Origin: Bacteroidota bacterium | GTDB lineage: Bacteria > Bacteroidota > Bacteroidia > Cytophagales > Cyclobacteriaceae | Direction: 5' to 3' | NCBI GenBank assembly: GCA_018266055.1 | Contig: JAFDYT010000002.1 | Span: 81,657 to 145,656, forward strand | Length of the DNA: 64,000 nucleotides | In this document: one piece after another, positions 33,999 through 43,242 of the stretch | How positions within the stretch are numbered: position 1 is the stretch's first letter | How the letters are laid out: each line of letters opens with the position of its first letter | Program-made: the position numbers and the translations under genes | The notes under the pieces: generated by a model | What the model saw: only the letters and a program-made list of their open reading frames with translations | The model's database searches: none | What the model was told of the DNA's origin: nothing

Positions 33999-35550
33999 TC
34001 TTCGAAGATAATGAAATTATAGGGATAATCATTTCTTCCAGGCTCACGCCGCCGTGCTGAAACGTGTCTTTGTAAAAATTAACGTAGTAATTAAAGTTGT
34101 TGGGATAAGCGAAGAACTGATCTTCGATGGCGAAGACATACGCGGTAGAAACATTTTGCTTGGGCAGAAAAAATCGCTCAGGCTTGGGCGCTTCCATCAC
34201 CTTGTCGCCTTCGTAGCCCAGGTTTTTTCCCTGCTTATAGCGGAGATTGGAATTCACGTTTTTATCGCCAATGATTTTGAACGCTTTTTTCACACGGATG
34301 GTGCCGTGATCGGTGGTGATGATCACTTTCATTTTCTTTTCAGAAATCTTTTTCAAAATCTCTAACAGCGGCGAATGAATAAACCACGATTTGGTGATTG
34401 AGCGATATGCCGCTTCGTCGGGCGCCAGCTCGCGAATCATGGCCATGTCGGTGCGTGCGTGCGAGAGCATGTCCACAAAATTGTACACGATCACGTTAAG
34501 CGCATTGCCGTACAGGTTATTGATCGAGTCGGCGAGATCGCGCCCTTCTTCCAGTTGCTTGATTTTGTTGTACGAAAATTTAACGTTGAGATTATTGCGC
34601 TTGAGGTTGCGCGCCAGAAACTCATCTTCAAAATTATTTTTTCCTTCTTCTTCGTCTTCGCCTTTCCACAGTTCGGGATACGTTTTGGCCATGTCCGACG
34701 GAAGCATTCCAGAAAAGATGGCGTTGCGGGCATAGGCTGTGGTGGTTGGCAGAATGGAATAGTACGTTTCTTCTTTATCGATTTTGAAAAGTTCGGCCAC
34801 CACCGGTTCGATTACTTTCCATTGATCGTAGCGCAGATTATCGATGATGATAAGAAAAGTAGATTGATTGGCACTCAACTCCGGGAACACTACTTTCTTC
34901 ATGATCTGATGCGACATCAGCGGACGATCCACGTTCGGATTATTCAACCAGTTCTCGTAATTCTTTTTTATGAAGCGACAGAAGTTTGTATTGGCATCGA
35001 CTTTCTGGCTATCCAGAATTTCTGCCATGTCGCGATTGTCTACTTCGTCTAACTGCAACTCCCAAAAGACAAGTTTTTTATAAATATCAGCCCACTGCTC
35101 ATGGTTCATGTTGTCGAGTAGCGCCATACTTATTTTTCCAAACTCCTGCTGATAGTTGAGGTTGGTCTTTTCGATGACAAGGCGTTTGTTGTCAAGGATT
35201 TTCTTTACCGAAAGTAAAATCTGGCTCGGGTTGATCGGCTTGATCAGGTAGTCTTCAATCTTGGCGCCGATGGCTTCTTCCATGATGCGCTCTTCTTCGT
35301 TTTTGGTGATCATCACCACCGGCAGGTTGGGCTTGTTGTTTTTGATTTGGTTAAGCGCTTCCAGCCCGCTCATGCCGGGCATGTGCTCGTCGAGGAACAC
35401 GATGTCAAAGTGGCGCGAGTCGCTGAGTTCCACCGCTTCCGATCCGTTGTTCACAGGCGTGATATCGTAGCCGCGTTGTTGCAGAAAAAGAATGTGAGGC
35501 TTCAGCAAATCGATCTCGTCATCAGCCCAGAGAATAGTGTACCTTTGCAT
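33991..35550 (-). CDS. porX: PorX-type response regulator with PglZ domain (T9SS control)
   Basis: 519 aa. N-terminal CheY-like receiver at about 1-120: acidic pocket D10-D11-E12, phosphoacceptor D54 in VFLDEHMPG, T82 and K104. A helical linker follows, then a PglZ/alkaline-phosphatase-like domain from about 215 (TFLIIIDNLRYDQWKVIEPV, STTTAYARNAIFSGMLPSD-like region, VIITTDHGTIRVKKAF with metal-binding D/H). This architecture is PorX, the regulator that with PorY and an ECF sigma controls type IX secretion in Porphyromonas and relatives, and which hydrolyses phosphodiesters. No PorY kinase gene is here. First gene of an overlapping trio with tsaE and ald. Confidence 0.93.
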   Translation of the reverse strand: MQRYTILWADDEIDLLKPHILFLQQRGYDITPVNNGSEAVELSDSRHFDIVFLDEHMPGMSGLEALNQIKNNKPNLPVVMITKNEEERIMEEAIGAKIEDYLIKPINPSQILLSVKKILDNKRLVIEKTNLNYQQEFGKISMALLDNMNHEQWADIYKKLVFWELQLDEVDNRDMAEILDSQKVDANTNFCRFIKKNYENWLNNPNVDRPLMSHQIMKKVVFPELSANQSTFLIIIDNLRYDQWKVIEPVVAELFKIDKEETYYSILPTTTAYARNAIFSGMLPSDMAKTYPELWKGEDEEEGKNNFEDEFLARNLKRNNLNVKFSYNKIKQLEEGRDLADSINNLYGNALNVIVYNFVDMLSHARTDMAMIRELAPDEAAYRSITKSWFIHSPLLEILKKISEKKMKVIITTDHGTIRVKKAFKIIGDKNVNSNLRYKQGKNLGYEGDKVMEAPKPERFFLPKQNVSTAYVFAIEDQFFAYPNNFNYYVNFYKDTFQHGGVSLEEMIIPIISLSSKNA

Positions 35551-35594
35551 GAGTTTAAAAATTCTAAGTTACGATTAAAATCCCTTTTAGTGCC

Positions 35595-36824
35595 TTGAAC
35601 AAAAACAAAATAATCAACGATCCGGTCTACGGTTTTGTGTCCATTCCAAGCCCGCTGATCTTCGATCTGATTTCGCACCCTTATTTTCAGCGACTGCGCT
35701 TCATCCGCCAACTGGGCGTCAGCGATTTTGTATATCCTGGCGCGGTGCATACGCGCTTTCACCACGCGTTGGGCGCCCTGCACCTGATGGGCCGCGCGTT
35801 AGAAAGCCTGCGGCAAAAAAATATTGAAATTAGTAACGAAGAATTTGAAGCGGCTCAAATCGCTATTCTGCTTCACGACATCGGCCACGGGCCTTTGTCG
35901 CATTCGCTCGAGGAAATCCTGTTGCCGGGCGTGAGGCATGAAACACTTTCTTACCTGCTCATGAAATCGCTGAACGAAACATTCCACGGCGCGCTTGAGC
36001 TGGCGCTGAAAATATTTCGCAACAGCTACCAAAGAAAATTTTTTCATCAACTCGTCAGCAGCCAGTTGGACATTGACCGGCTCGACTACCTGAAGCGCGA
36101 TAGTTTTTTCACCGGTGTGCTCGAAGGTACGGTAGGCATCGACCGGATTATCGCCATGCTCAATGTGCACAATGACAATCTGGTGGTTGAAGAGAAAGGA
36201 ATTTTCAGCATTGAAAGTTTTTTGCATGCTCGCCGACTGATGTACTGGCAAGTGTACCTGCACAAAACGGCTGTGAGCGCCGAGCGAATGATGGTGAATA
36301 TATCGCGCCGTGCACAATACCTAACTCAAGCCGGAGCAAAAATTGTGGCCCCTGATGCGCTTTTGTTTTTCCTGAAAAATAATTTTTCGTCGGCCGATGT
36401 GAATGCCAACCCGGCCACTCTGCACAACTTCGCGCAGTTGGACGACCACGATATCTGGGGCGCCATAAAACAATGGCGGCTTCATCCCGATGCTATTCTG
36501 AGCGGGCTTTGCAACCGGATTTTGCAACGCGAATTATTTCACATCCAACTCACCACGTCGCCCATCAAAAAAACCCAGGTGGAAAAAGTGCGTGAAGAAA
36601 TTCACGAAGAGTTTGGCGTACTGCGACACGATGCCAGCTACCTCTTCTCGCACGGCACGCTCAGCAACGAAGCGTATGTTTCCGGTGGGCAGCCCATCAA
36701 TATTCTGATGAAATCGGGCAAGGTGGTGGACATTGCCGAAGCGAGCGATTTGCCGACCATTCAGGCGATGAGTAAAATCGTGAAAAAAAACTATTTATGC
36801 TGGCCTAAAAACCTATCTTTGTAA
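35595..36824 (+). CDS. HD-domain phosphohydrolase (dNTPase-like)
   Basis: 409 aa with a TTG start at 35595 (NKNKIINDPVYGFVSIPSPL). The metal site is formed by HTRFHHALGALHLM, LLHDIGHGPLSHSLE and LDIDRLDYLKRDS, the H...HD...D pattern of the HD superfamily in the YdhJ/SAMHD1-like branch. Likely a (d)NTP triphosphohydrolase or phosphodiesterase; substrate uncertain. Divergent from porX (44-bp gap), so both promoters must sit in very little space. A promoter element for lpxD overlaps the last codons. Confidence 0.9.
   Translation: MNKNKIINDPVYGFVSIPSPLIFDLISHPYFQRLRFIRQLGVSDFVYPGAVHTRFHHALGALHLMGRALESLRQKNIEISNEEFEAAQIAILLHDIGHGPLSHSLEEILLPGVRHETLSYLLMKSLNETFHGALELALKIFRNSYQRKFFHQLVSSQLDIDRLDYLKRDSFFTGVLEGTVGIDRIIAMLNVHNDNLVVEEKGIFSIESFLHARRLMYWQVYLHKTAVSAERMMVNISRRAQYLTQAGAKIVAPDALLFFLKNNFSSADVNANPATLHNFAQLDDHDIWGAIKQWRLHPDAILSGLCNRILQRELFHIQLTTSPIKKTQVEKVREEIHEEFGVLRHDASYLFSHGTLSNEAYVSGGQPINILMKSGKVVDIAEASDLPTIQAMSKIVKKNYLCWPKNLSL
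36814..36821 (+). promoter_or_regulatory. -7 element of lpxD inside the end of the HD gene
   Basis: TATCTTTG (TAnnTTTG consensus) covers the last sense codons of the HD gene, about 100 bp upstream of lpxD. It implies a separate lpxD transcript with a leader near 90 nt. Confidence 0.45.
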
Positions 36825-36919
36825 TCAGACCAAAGTAGGTTACACCTTGATGGTCAGTTGTTTGTATACTTATTTAGTCGTGTTTCGGATTTTACTCTCT
36901 CATCCCAACTCATTGAATT

Positions 36920-37999
36920 ATGGAATTCACCGTTAGTCAAATCGCAGGCATGCTCAAAGGCACCGTGCAGGGCGATGGGAATGAAAAAATAAATATGCTG
37001 GGTAAAATCCAGGAAGCTAAAAAAGGGCAGATCGCTTTTTTGGCTAACCCTAAGTACGAACACTTCATTTACACCACGCAAGCCAGTGCGGTGATTGTGA
37101 AGAAAGACTTTCAGGCCCGAAAGGAATTGACCGTCACGCTGATTTTAGTGGACGATCCTTACAGCAGTTTTACGCTGCTTCTCGAAGAGTATCATAAGGC
37201 CATTAGTTTTCAAAAATCAGGAATTGAAGAACCGAGTTTCGTCGGGAAGAATGTAACTACTGGAAAAAATATTTACCGCGGCGCCTTCTCGTACATTGGC
37301 AACAATGTGACAGTGGGCGAAAACGTAAAAATTTATCCGCACGTGTATGTTGGCGACAATGTAGTCATCGGCGACAATACTATACTTCATGCCAATGTGA
37401 AGTTATATGCCGATACGAAAGTGGGTAGCAATTGCGTGATTCACTCGGGAACGGTTATAGGAAGTGATGGCTTCGGATTCGCACCACAGGAAGACGGCAC
37501 ATATAAAACGATTCCCCAGTTGGGCAACGTAATCATCGAAGACAACGTGGCGATCGGCGCTAACACGGTGATTGACTGCGCTACTTTGTTTGGCGATTCA
37601 ACCATCATTCGCAAAGGCGTAAAACTGGATAACCTCATTCAGGTGGCGCACAATGTGGAGATTGGCAAAAACACGGTAATCGCAGCTCAAACCGGCATCT
37701 CAGGATCGTCAAAGATTGGTGAGAACAACATGATTGCCGGACAAGTGGGTATCGCAGGTCACCTCGTAATCGCCAACCACACGGGCATCGGCGCTCAGGC
37801 TGGTATCTCAAAATCAATTAAAGAAGAAGGCCAGAAAATTATTGGCTACCCGGCCTTTGATGTGAAAGAATACTTCAAGTCGTATGCAGTCTTCAAGCGA
37901 TTGCCTGACCTTAACGATCGCCTTCGCGAACTGGAGAAAAAAATCGCCCAACTTAACTCACTGGAAAATCAGGTAGAGAAAGTAGGAGGAGATGAATAA
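36920..37999 (+). CDS. lpxD: UDP-3-O-(3-hydroxyacyl)glucosamine N-acyltransferase LpxD
   Basis: 359 aa. Third step of lipid A synthesis: N-acylation of UDP-3-O-acyl-glucosamine from acyl-ACP. N-terminal uridine-binding domain at about 1-100 ([41 protein letters not shown]). A left-handed parallel beta-helix of hexapeptide repeats runs from about 105 to 310 ([29 protein letters not shown]). Catalytic His244 lies in [16 protein letters not shown]-terminal helix closes the trimer. It overlaps the next small gene by 8 nt (ATGAATAA). Confidence 0.97.
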   Translation: MEFTVSQIAGMLKGTVQGDGNEKINMLGKIQEAKKGQIAFLANPKYEHFIYTTQASAVIVKKDFQARKELTVTLILVDDPYSSFTLLLEEYHKAISFQKSGIEEPSFVGKNVTTGKNIYRGAFSYIGNNVTVGENVKIYPHVYVGDNVVIGDNTILHANVKLYADTKVGSNCVIHSGTVIGSDGFGFAPQEDGTYKTIPQLGNVIIEDNVAIGANTVIDCATLFGDSTIIRKGVKLDNLIQVAHNVEIGKNTVIAAQTGISGSSKIGENNMIAGQVGIAGHLVIANHTGIGAQAGISKSIKEEGQKIIGYPAFDVKEYFKSYAVFKRLPDLNDRLRELEKKIAQLNSLENQVEKVGGDE

Positions 38000-38222
38000 T
38001 CATGTGAAGAGGATTTGGTTCCTTGTCATCTTCTTAGTTGCCATTTATATCTGTAGCTATCTGATCTTTAGGACGCTTAATACAGAAGTCTGGAAGAATG
38101 ACAACAAGCCGTATGTCATCTTCCCCCTCTCCATGAAATGGGTATATTACTTTTATCGGCCAGCTGTGTATGTTGACAGTAAGCTAACTTCGATGCAGTT
38201 TCACATCGGCCCTCATCATTAA
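37992..38222 (+). CDS. Small single-pass membrane protein
   Basis: 76 aa. One N-terminal membrane helix at about 8-27 ([18 protein letters not shown]) followed by a polar region with Trp/Tyr/Pro ([20 protein letters not shown]). Translationally coupled to lpxD by an 8-nt overlap of start and stop. No known family recognised. The coupling is the best reason to believe it is real; a role in the envelope is only inferred. Confidence 0.6.
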   Translation: MNNHVKRIWFLVIFLVAIYICSYLIFRTLNTEVWKNDNKPYVIFPLSMKWVYYFYRPAVYVDSKLTSMQFHIGPHH

Positions 38223-38243
38223 AATGGAAATTATATTCGGATA

Positions 38244-39797
38244 TCACCACCGTCTCCGCGAATAGCTTCTTCTCGGCGCTGAGCCAAACAACATTCCAAA
38301 AACACCGCGCACCAACTCTTTGCCAACTTGTTTGGTAATCGGTGACGACAATACTTCTTCAAAGGTGCTTTTCTCTTGCCGCGTAGATCGCGGCGCCGCC
38401 TTGGCCGCTTGCTTTTGTGCTGCCGCCTGCTCCTGCTCTTCTTTTACAGCCTGCACGCGCTCGTTCAAAATTTCAAATGCACTGCGCGGATCAATCGACT
38501 CCTGATACTTTTTGTAAAACTCCGAGCCATCCAGTTGCGCTTTGTATTCATCCGCGGTAAGCGGGCCCATACGTGATACCGGTGGAGTCAGGTGTGTCAC
38601 GGTCGTTTCGGTAGGAATTCCTTTTTCATTCAATACGGTAATGAACGCCTGACCAATGCCCAGCTGCGTGAACTGTTTTTCAAGATCATAAAACTCCGAC
38701 TTCGGAAAAGTCTTGATGGTTTCTTTCAGGTCTTTCACATCGTTGGGCGTGAACGCGCGGATCACATGATGGACGCGGTTACCCAACTGCGAAAGCACAG
38801 AAGGTGGAACATCGGACGTTAGCTGCGAACAGAAAAACACGCCCACACCTTTGGAACGAATCAGGCGGATTACCTGCTCAATCTGATCCATAAATGCTTT
38901 GGGCGCATCTTTAAAAAGCAAATGCGCTTCGTCTAAAAAGAATACAAGTTTGGGTTTGTCAAGATCGCCGGCCTCAGGTAATGTCTGATAAATCTCCGCC
39001 AACAGCGAAAGCATAAACGTCGAGAAGATTGCCGGCTGGTTCTGCACATCGGACACGTTGAGCAAACTGATCACTCCACGACCATCCACTTTTTCAAGAA
39101 GGTCTTCGATATCAAACGACTTCTCTCCAAATAATTTATTCACGCCTTGCGTTTCCAGCGCTACTATCTTGCGCAGCATAGTTGATGCGGTAGCCGACGA
39201 AATTTTTCCGTAGCTGTCTTTAATCTCGGCAGCACCTTCACCTTCGGATAAATAATTTAATACTTTCTTTAAATCGTTGAGATCAACAATCGGCAGTTGC
39301 TTGTCGTCGGCATACTTAAACAAAATCATCAGCACGCTGCTTTGCACTTCATTTAGTTCAAGCACTTTGCTCAGCAGCACGGGGCCAAACTCTGTGACCG
39401 TAGCGCGCATCTGAGCCCCGAGCTTTCCGCTAAGCGAATAAATTTCAACAGGGAAACCGGACGGTGAGAATTTTACATTCAGCGCCTTTGCCCTCTCTTC
39501 AATTTTGTCGTTGGTCGTTCCCTCACGCGCCATGCCGCTGAGGTCGCCCTTCATGTCGGGCATAAACACGGCCACACCCGCGGCCGAAAGCTGCTCTGCG
39601 ATTACCTGAAGAGTGCGTGTTTTACCTGAGCCCGTAGCGCCGGTGACCAGCCCGTGGCGGTTCATCATGCGCAGCGATAAATTTACTTTGGCATCCGCCA
39701 GAATTTCATTTTCATAAACCCCGGCACCGAGGTAGATCGATGGTCCGCTAAAATTATACGAGGTATTGACGGCAGCAGTGAATTTCTCCTTCGACAT
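38244..39797 (-). CDS. HerA/FtsK-like P-loop ATPase, DUF853 (YjgR) family
   Basis: 517 aa. Walker A GATGSGKT at 53-60, Walker B KLVFFLDEAHLLF near 285, and arginine/sensor-like segments (VGVFFCSQLTSDVPPSVLSQLGNRV). This is the DUF853 family of soluble HerA-type ATPases, whose physiological role is unclear. The C-terminal tail (AAAQKQAAKAAPRSTRQEKSTFEEV ... GSAPRRSYSRRRW) is basic and low-complexity. Single gene, convergent with lpxD and the small membrane protein. Confidence 0.92.
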   Translation of the reverse strand: MSKEKFTAAVNTSYNFSGPSIYLGAGVYENEILADAKVNLSLRMMNRHGLVTGATGSGKTRTLQVIAEQLSAAGVAVFMPDMKGDLSGMAREGTTNDKIEERAKALNVKFSPSGFPVEIYSLSGKLGAQMRATVTEFGPVLLSKVLELNEVQSSVLMILFKYADDKQLPIVDLNDLKKVLNYLSEGEGAAEIKDSYGKISSATASTMLRKIVALETQGVNKLFGEKSFDIEDLLEKVDGRGVISLLNVSDVQNQPAIFSTFMLSLLAEIYQTLPEAGDLDKPKLVFFLDEAHLLFKDAPKAFMDQIEQVIRLIRSKGVGVFFCSQLTSDVPPSVLSQLGNRVHHVIRAFTPNDVKDLKETIKTFPKSEFYDLEKQFTQLGIGQAFITVLNEKGIPTETTVTHLTPPVSRMGPLTADEYKAQLDGSEFYKKYQESIDPRSAFEILNERVQAVKEEQEQAAAQKQAAKAAPRSTRQEKSTFEEVLSSPITKQVGKELVRGVFGMLFGSAPRRSYSRRRW

Positions 39798-39905
39798 TTT
39801 TTAGTAATTTAATCTTTCAATAATAGCCAAATTTAAACTAAAAATGAGTTGTGGATTCTGATGAAAATCAGAAACACAAAATCATTTCAACCAACCAAAA
39901 TTACC

Positions 39906-42900
39906 ATGAACAGATTCTTCACCCTAAGTTTCCTTTTCTGCACCTTAATGGCCACGGCTCAGGAAACGCGGTTGCTACGCCAACCCGACATCAGCGCCTC
40001 GCAGGTGGTATTTGCTTACGCCAACGATTTGTGGATTGTAAGTAAATCGGGCGGCGCCGCAACACGCCTTACCAGTTTTCAAGGATCAGAATCCAATCCT
40101 AAATTTTCTCCGGATGGAAACTGGATTGCGTTCAGCGGACAATATGGCGGCAATACGGATGTGTTCGTAATCGCCAGCACAGGTGGAGAAGCCAAGCGGC
40201 TCACCTGGCATCCCGGCGCGGACATCGTGCGCGGATGGAGCCCCGACGGGAAAGTAGTGTTTGAATCAGATCGCGAAAGTGTGCCACGTGGGGGCACCAA
40301 ACTCTGGCAAATTGGAATCAACGAAGGTTTGCCTCAGGCTTTGCCCATGCCGCGCGCTTATCGCGGTGAGCATTCGCCAGATGGCAAATCCTTTGCTTAC
40401 GAAATGGTGTCGCCGTGGGACGAAGAATGGCGCAACTACCGCGGCGGACAAAACCGTCCGATTTGGGTAATGAACCTGACGGATTATTCAATCAAAACTC
40501 TGCCCTGGCAAAACAGCCACGACATGCAGCCCGTGTGGATCGACAAGAAAATTTATTTCTTATCTGATCGCGACTACACCATGAACCTCTACGGCTACGA
40601 CACACAGACTTCTGCGCTTGAGCAATTGACAACCTTTGCGGAATACGATATCAAATCGCTGTCCAGTGGAAACGGCATGCTGATTTTTGAATACGGTGGC
40701 GACCTCTACACGTTCGACCCGCAAACCAAAAGTCAAAACAAGTTGCGCATCGAAGTGAAAGGCGACTTTCCGTGGTTGCAACCCCAATGGAAAAATGCCA
40801 GCGACTGGCTGACGAATGCATCGCTTTCGCCCAATGGCAAGCGCGCACTCTTTGAAGCGCGTGGAGAAATCATTACCGTTCCATTGGAGAAAGGCGACTT
40901 CCGTAACCTCACCAATTCTTCTGGTTCACGGGAGCATGATCCGATCTGGTCGCCCGACGGAAAAAACATCGCCTGGTTTTCTGACGCCAGCGGCGAATAT
41001 AGTCTGATGATTTCAACACAGGATGGATTGAGCAAACCTCGTGAAATAAAAATCGCGTCGCCCACTTATTACTATTCACCCACCTGGTCGCCGGATTCGA
41101 AATACATCGCCTTTACCGATCACCTGCAGCAGTTGTGGATGATTGACGTGGCTACAGAAAAATTAACCTTAGTGGACAAGGATTCATTCCTGCATCCCGA
41201 TCGTAGCATCAATCCCGTATGGTCGCCCGATTCAAAATGGATTGCTTACGCCAAACGGCTAACCAGTCAGTATCACGTGATTGAAGCTTACTCGGTTGAT
41301 CAGGCGAAGTCATTGCAACTTACCGATGGCCTCTCCGACGCCGTATCTCCGGCCTGGGACGCCAGCGGCAAATACTTGTACTTCCTTGCCAGCACTAATC
41401 TGGCGCTTGGTTCCGGCTGGCTCGACATGAGTTCGATCGAGCGCCCGCTACGCCGGTCGGTGTACTTTATGGTGTTGAAAAAAGGGGATCCTTCTCCGCT
41501 CCTTCCAGAAAGCGACGAGGAAAAAATAGAAAAGAAAGAAGAAGCTAAGCCCGATGCCAAAGCGGAAAAGACTTCTGCAAAAGACAAAAAAGCAGAACCA
41601 GAGAAACCAAAAAACACAGTTCAGATTGATCTTGACGGACTGAGTCAACGGATACTCTCCCTAAGCTTGCCAGCTCGCGAATACTCCGTGTTGAAATCAG
41701 GAAGCGAAGGAGAAATATTCCTTGCCGAAGTCGTACAGAACCAAGACGGCCAGACTCTCTACAAGTACACACTCAAAGACCGCAAGTCAGACAAATTTTT
41801 GTCGCCCGTATATTTCTTCAGCCTTTCTAACGACGGCAAGAAAATGATCTACAAATCTGGAGGCCAATGGGGTGTGGTTGACACTGGTGGTAAACCCAAC
41901 GTAGGCGATGGAAGCTTAAAGACCGGCGCTGTAGAAATTCGTGTCGATCCCAAAAAAGAATGGAAGCAAATCTTCCGCGAAGCGTGGCGCTATCAGCGCG
42001 ACTACCTTTATGTAAAGAATATTCACGGCGCCGACTGGAACAAAGTCTATTCTATGTATGCTCCGCTGGTCGATCATGTGTCGCACCGCAGTGACCTTAC
42101 CTATCTGCTGGATATTCTTGGCGGCGAGGTATCCATTGGCCACTCGTTCACCGGAGGTGGCGATAATCCATCTATTAATCGGGTGAACATCGGCTTACTG
42201 GGTGCTGACCTTGATGTAGTAGGTAATCGCTACCGCATCAAAAAAATCTACAACGGCGAAAACTGGAATCCTGATCTTCGCTCGCCACTCAGCACGCCCG
42301 GCGTAGATGTAGCCGAAGGAGACTTCATTATTTCAGTGGATGGGGTTGACCTTACTTCGCCGACCAACCCTTACAGTCTGTTTGAGAACAAAGCCAACAA
42401 GCAAGTCGCGCTTCGCGTGAGCAAGACTGCTGACGGCGCGAATGCTAAACAAGTAGTAGTTGTGCCCGTGGATAATGACTTTGCACTGCGCACATTTGCA
42501 TGGGTGGAAAACAATCGCCGCAAGGTGGATCAACTCAGCAACGGCCAGCTGGCGTATGTGTGGCTTCCCAACACGGGCGAAGGCGGTTACAATTATTTCA
42601 ACCGGTATTACTTTGCGCAACAAAACAAGCAAGGCGTAATTCTTGACGAGCGTTTCAATGGCGGCGGCTTCATCGCCGATTACTTTGTCGATATTCTGAA
42701 CCGCAAGCTGCGCGGATATTTCAACAACGTATCTGGCGATCGCAAACCGTGGACAGAACCGCTCACCGGAATTTTCGGTCCAAAAGTTTTAATCATCAAC
42801 GAGATGGCAGGCTCTGGTGGAGATATGCTTCCCTACATGTTTAAGCAAATGAACATCGGCCCTTTGGTGGGAACCAAAACCTGGGGTGGCCTTGTCGGGA

Positions 42901-43169
42901 TTTGGGATGTTCCTGAATTGATGGACGGAGGCTACATGACGGCACCTCGTGGCGGCTTCTTCGATCTGAACGGCAAGTGGGACGTAGAAAACGTCGGAAT
43001 CACACCCAACATTGAGGTGGAGATGACTCCGAAAGAAGTAATCGAAGGGCATGATCCTCAACTGGAGAAAGCCGTGGAAGAGGCACTGCGTTTGCTGAAA
43101 GAAAATCCGGTGAAATTGCAAAGTGAACCGGAAGCGCCTGTCCGCGTACTGCGACCCAAGCGGAACTAA
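39906..43169 (+). CDS. Tricorn-like protease, S41 family, exported
   Basis: 1087 aa from ATG at 39906, which gives a signal peptide (MNRFFTLSFLFCTLMATAQ). Two beta-propeller regions contain WD40-like/TolB-type repeats (KFSPDGNWIAFSG, IWSPDGKNIAWFSD, TWSPDSKYIAFTD) to about 520. A charged K/E/A-rich insert sits near 535-570 (EEKIEKKEEAKPDAKAEK). Then come the C1 helical domain, a PDZ domain (GVDVAEGDFIISVDGVDLTS) and the S41 catalytic core (LDERFNGGGFIADYF; INEMAGSGGDM with nucleophile Ser970). It degrades oligopeptides; in this exported form it probably acts in the periplasm. Monocistronic, ended by a perfect terminator. Confidence 0.94.
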   Translation: MNRFFTLSFLFCTLMATAQETRLLRQPDISASQVVFAYANDLWIVSKSGGAATRLTSFQGSESNPKFSPDGNWIAFSGQYGGNTDVFVIASTGGEAKRLTWHPGADIVRGWSPDGKVVFESDRESVPRGGTKLWQIGINEGLPQALPMPRAYRGEHSPDGKSFAYEMVSPWDEEWRNYRGGQNRPIWVMNLTDYSIKTLPWQNSHDMQPVWIDKKIYFLSDRDYTMNLYGYDTQTSALEQLTTFAEYDIKSLSSGNGMLIFEYGGDLYTFDPQTKSQNKLRIEVKGDFPWLQPQWKNASDWLTNASLSPNGKRALFEARGEIITVPLEKGDFRNLTNSSGSREHDPIWSPDGKNIAWFSDASGEYSLMISTQDGLSKPREIKIASPTYYYSPTWSPDSKYIAFTDHLQQLWMIDVATEKLTLVDKDSFLHPDRSINPVWSPDSKWIAYAKRLTSQYHVIEAYSVDQAKSLQLTDGLSDAVSPAWDASGKYLYFLASTNLALGSGWLDMSSIERPLRRSVYFMVLKKGDPSPLLPESDEEKIEKKEEAKPDAKAEKTSAKDKKAEPEKPKNTVQIDLDGLSQRILSLSLPAREYSVLKSGSEGEIFLAEVVQNQDGQTLYKYTLKDRKSDKFLSPVYFFSLSNDGKKMIYKSGGQWGVVDTGGKPNVGDGSLKTGAVEIRVDPKKEWKQIFREAWRYQRDYLYVKNIHGADWNKVYSMYAPLVDHVSHRSDLTYLLDILGGEVSIGHSFTGGGDNPSINRVNIGLLGADLDVVGNRYRIKKIYNGENWNPDLRSPLSTPGVDVAEGDFIISVDGVDLTSPTNPYSLFENKANKQVALRVSKTADGANAKQVVVVPVDNDFALRTFAWVENNRRKVDQLSNGQLAYVWLPNTGEGGYNYFNRYYFAQQNKQGVILDERFNGGGFIADYFVDILNRKLRGYFNNVSGDRKPWTEPLTGIFGPKVLIINEMAGSGGDMLPYMFKQMNIGPLVGTKTWGGLVGIWDVPELMDGGYMTAPRGGFFDLNGKWDVENVGITPNIEVEMTPKEVIEGHDPQLEKAVEEALRLLKENPVKLQSEPEAPVRVLRPKRN

Positions 43170-43190
43170 TCGCACTGGTTTGTATAAGCC

Positions 43191-43230
43191 AAAATAAAAA
43201 GAGCCCGGTAATCCGGGCTCTTTTTATTTT
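43191..43230. terminator. Bidirectional intrinsic terminator
   Basis: Perfect 18-bp inverted repeat: AAAATAAAAAGAGCCCGG at 43191-43208, loop TAAT, then its complement at 43213-43230. The A/T-rich outer arms give U tracts in both directions. It serves the Tricorn gene and the convergent sugar-dehydrogenase gene. Confidence 0.95.
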
Positions 43231-43242
43231 ATCAATTTCCGA

